A stretch of DNA of 64,000 bases from Plecoglossus altivelis. Taxonomy: Eukaryota > Chordata > Actinopteri > Osmeriformes > Plecoglossidae. Shown here in pieces: positions 62,751 through 64,000 of the stretch (positions are counted from its first letter, which is position 1; each line of letters begins with the position of its first letter). Under the pieces are notes generated by a model. It searched no databases. It was not told the origin of the DNA and saw nothing but the letters and a program-made list of their open reading frames with translations. The DNA lies in assembly GCA_036571765.1 (NCBI GenBank), contig BROE01000025.1:330663-394662 (forward strand), in the 5' to 3' direction. The translations under genes and the position numbers were made by a program.

Positions 62751-63374
62751 CACACGCGCACACGCACACACACGCACACGCACACGCACGCACATAAACA
62801 CACAGACGCGCACACATATAAACACACACACACACGCACATAAACACACACACTCGCACATGCACACGCACATAAACACACAGACGCGCACACATATAAA
62901 CACACACACACACGCACATAAACACACACACTCGCACACGCACACGCACATAAACACACACACTCGCACACGCACACGCACATAAACACACACACTCGCA
63001 CACGCACACGCACATAAACACATACACTTGCACACATATAAACACACAAGCACACGCACATAAACACACACACATAAACACACACGCACATAAACACACA
63101 CACACGCACATAAACACACTCACACACACACGCACATAAACACACTCACACACACATAAACACACACACGCCCATAAAACACTCGCACTGAAACGCACGC
63201 ATATAAACACACGCGCAAACACTCACTCACACGCACATGCATACACAGACACAAACACACAGACACACGCACACAGACACACGCACACAGACACACGCAC
63301 ACAGACACAAACACACAGACACAAACACACAGACACAAACACACAGACACAAACACACAGACACACGCACACAC
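62751..63374. repeat. 620-bp CA/CG-rich array with GCACATAAACACACAC units
   Basis: Long alternating purine-pyrimidine tract. Its middle is a minisatellite-like arrangement of GCACATAAACACACAC and ACTCGCACACGCAC segments; the end shifts to ACACAGACACAAACAC units. All frames are open because of the composition and encode Cys/Val or His/Thr repeats, so none is a gene. Confidence 0.95.
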
Positions 63375-64000
63375 GATTAGATCTCACGTTGGTAACCTTT
63401 GCCGTCTCTCTTCATTGCTATAACAACTGACCTCCCGAAAGTGCTTTTTCTGGTTGCCGTGGTAGGGTGACCGAGGATGTTTCGCAGAAGAAGAAGGAAT
63501 CAAATCGGTTTCAGTTATCTCTGAAGAAGGTTGTCGAAGGCATATTATTGAAAAGAATACTAATCTGCATTATTAGATAGGATAGATTCAGGGCAGGGGC
63601 ATTTCATAGCACCTTAAAGGTCACTTCTTTAGTTTATGTTGTGATTCCAGTGGCGCCTCTGGTCCTTTAGCTTTGCCTTAGCATCCGTCTCCTGTTTAGA
63701 TTAGGCTCCTGACAGTGTTTACTGAGGGAATGGTGTCATCTGCTTTGTATGTTAGTGTGTTATCTCAATTTTCACCCAGCACATTGTCCTGGATGTATCA
63801 CAGAAACTGCCCTAGAAAACAGGGGCAGCCCTGAAAGCCCTTTCTAATCCAGTCTGTCATAGTAAAGACTGGTGAAGAAAAAAAACATCCTGATTGGACT
63901 CTCTCCATGCAAATACTGTTTTAAAAAACCAGTAGCTCCACACATAAAGATTCTTTTAATATGTGCCCTCTTTCTTCACACCCACAACCATTGTGTTTAA

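Larger units (their letters stand above)
56470..64000 (+). other. pebp4 intron 3 (open-ended)
   Basis: From the exon 3 donor GTAGGC to the window end no next pebp4 exon is seen. The stretch holds long simple-repeat arrays, described separately, and unique AT-rich DNA. Confidence 0.55.

Noticed and set aside
62614..63374. Several 80-170-aa Cys/Val-rich or His/Thr-rich frames
   Set aside because: Translations of the CA/CG simple-repeat array on both strands.
1..64000. CRISPR arrays, bacterial operons, prophage or rRNA genes
   Set aside because: None seen; spliced vertebrate genes show that this is eukaryotic DNA, and the tandem arrays lack the repeat-spacer structure of CRISPR.

Overview
The window is vertebrate genomic DNA, most likely from a teleost fish. 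It carries spliced genes with consensus GT-AG introns, several of them only 75-120 bp long, long CA/GT/CT simple repeats, and short hAT-type MITEs of a kind common in fish. It also holds one IDO gene with the Thr-type active site that I associate with non-mammalian IDO and IDO2. No bacterial or viral gene was seen. The species cannot be named from the sequence alone.

Layout. (1) 1-4.8 kb: stc1 (stanniocalcin-1) on the minus strand. All four coding exons were rebuilt (259 aa), with a TATA/CCAAT promoter upstream. (2) 6.4-9.7 kb: a plus-strand gene of unknown product, pieced together from phase-compatible exons. It has a GC-AG last intron, and a hAT MITE plus a 34-bp minisatellite fill its main intron. 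(3) 9.7-25.4 kb: intergenic DNA with simple repeats and low-complexity arrays and no gene I could support. (4) 25.4-28.7 kb: ido1-like indoleamine 2,3-dioxygenase on the minus strand, 10 coding exons including a 15-bp microexon, 440 aa, with an odd C-terminal extension. A possible interferon-response/TATA module lies about 0.5 kb upstream. (5) 29.7-38.6 kb: rhobtb2 on the plus strand, nine coding exons giving a complete 695-aa protein, followed by a long AT-rich 3' UTR. It is head to head with ido1. (6) 39.3 kb to the window end: pebp4 on the plus strand. The first three coding exons are present, then the gene runs off the window through a large intron.

Gene company. From memory, RHOBTB2 and PEBP4 are neighbours on human 8p21.3, STC1 lies on 8p21.2 and IDO1 on 8p11. 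The block therefore looks like a rearranged piece of the 8p syntenic region. The genes do not form a pathway: STC1 is a secreted calcium/phosphate-related glycoprotein hormone, IDO opens the tryptophan-kynurenine pathway, RHOBTB2 is an atypical Rho-like protein and CUL3 adaptor, and PEBP4 is a secreted PEBP-family protein.

The most unusual points are: a perfect 19-bp inverted repeat across the rhobtb2 stop codon; ido1 exon 4 caught between two MITEs within about 30 bp of its splice sites; an ido1 C-terminus replaced by sequence whose opposite strand carries a Pol III B-box-like motif; the unrecognised five-exon gene with its GC-AG intron; and an stc1 acceptor tract built from a minisatellite unit. 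No clearly new biological system was found.
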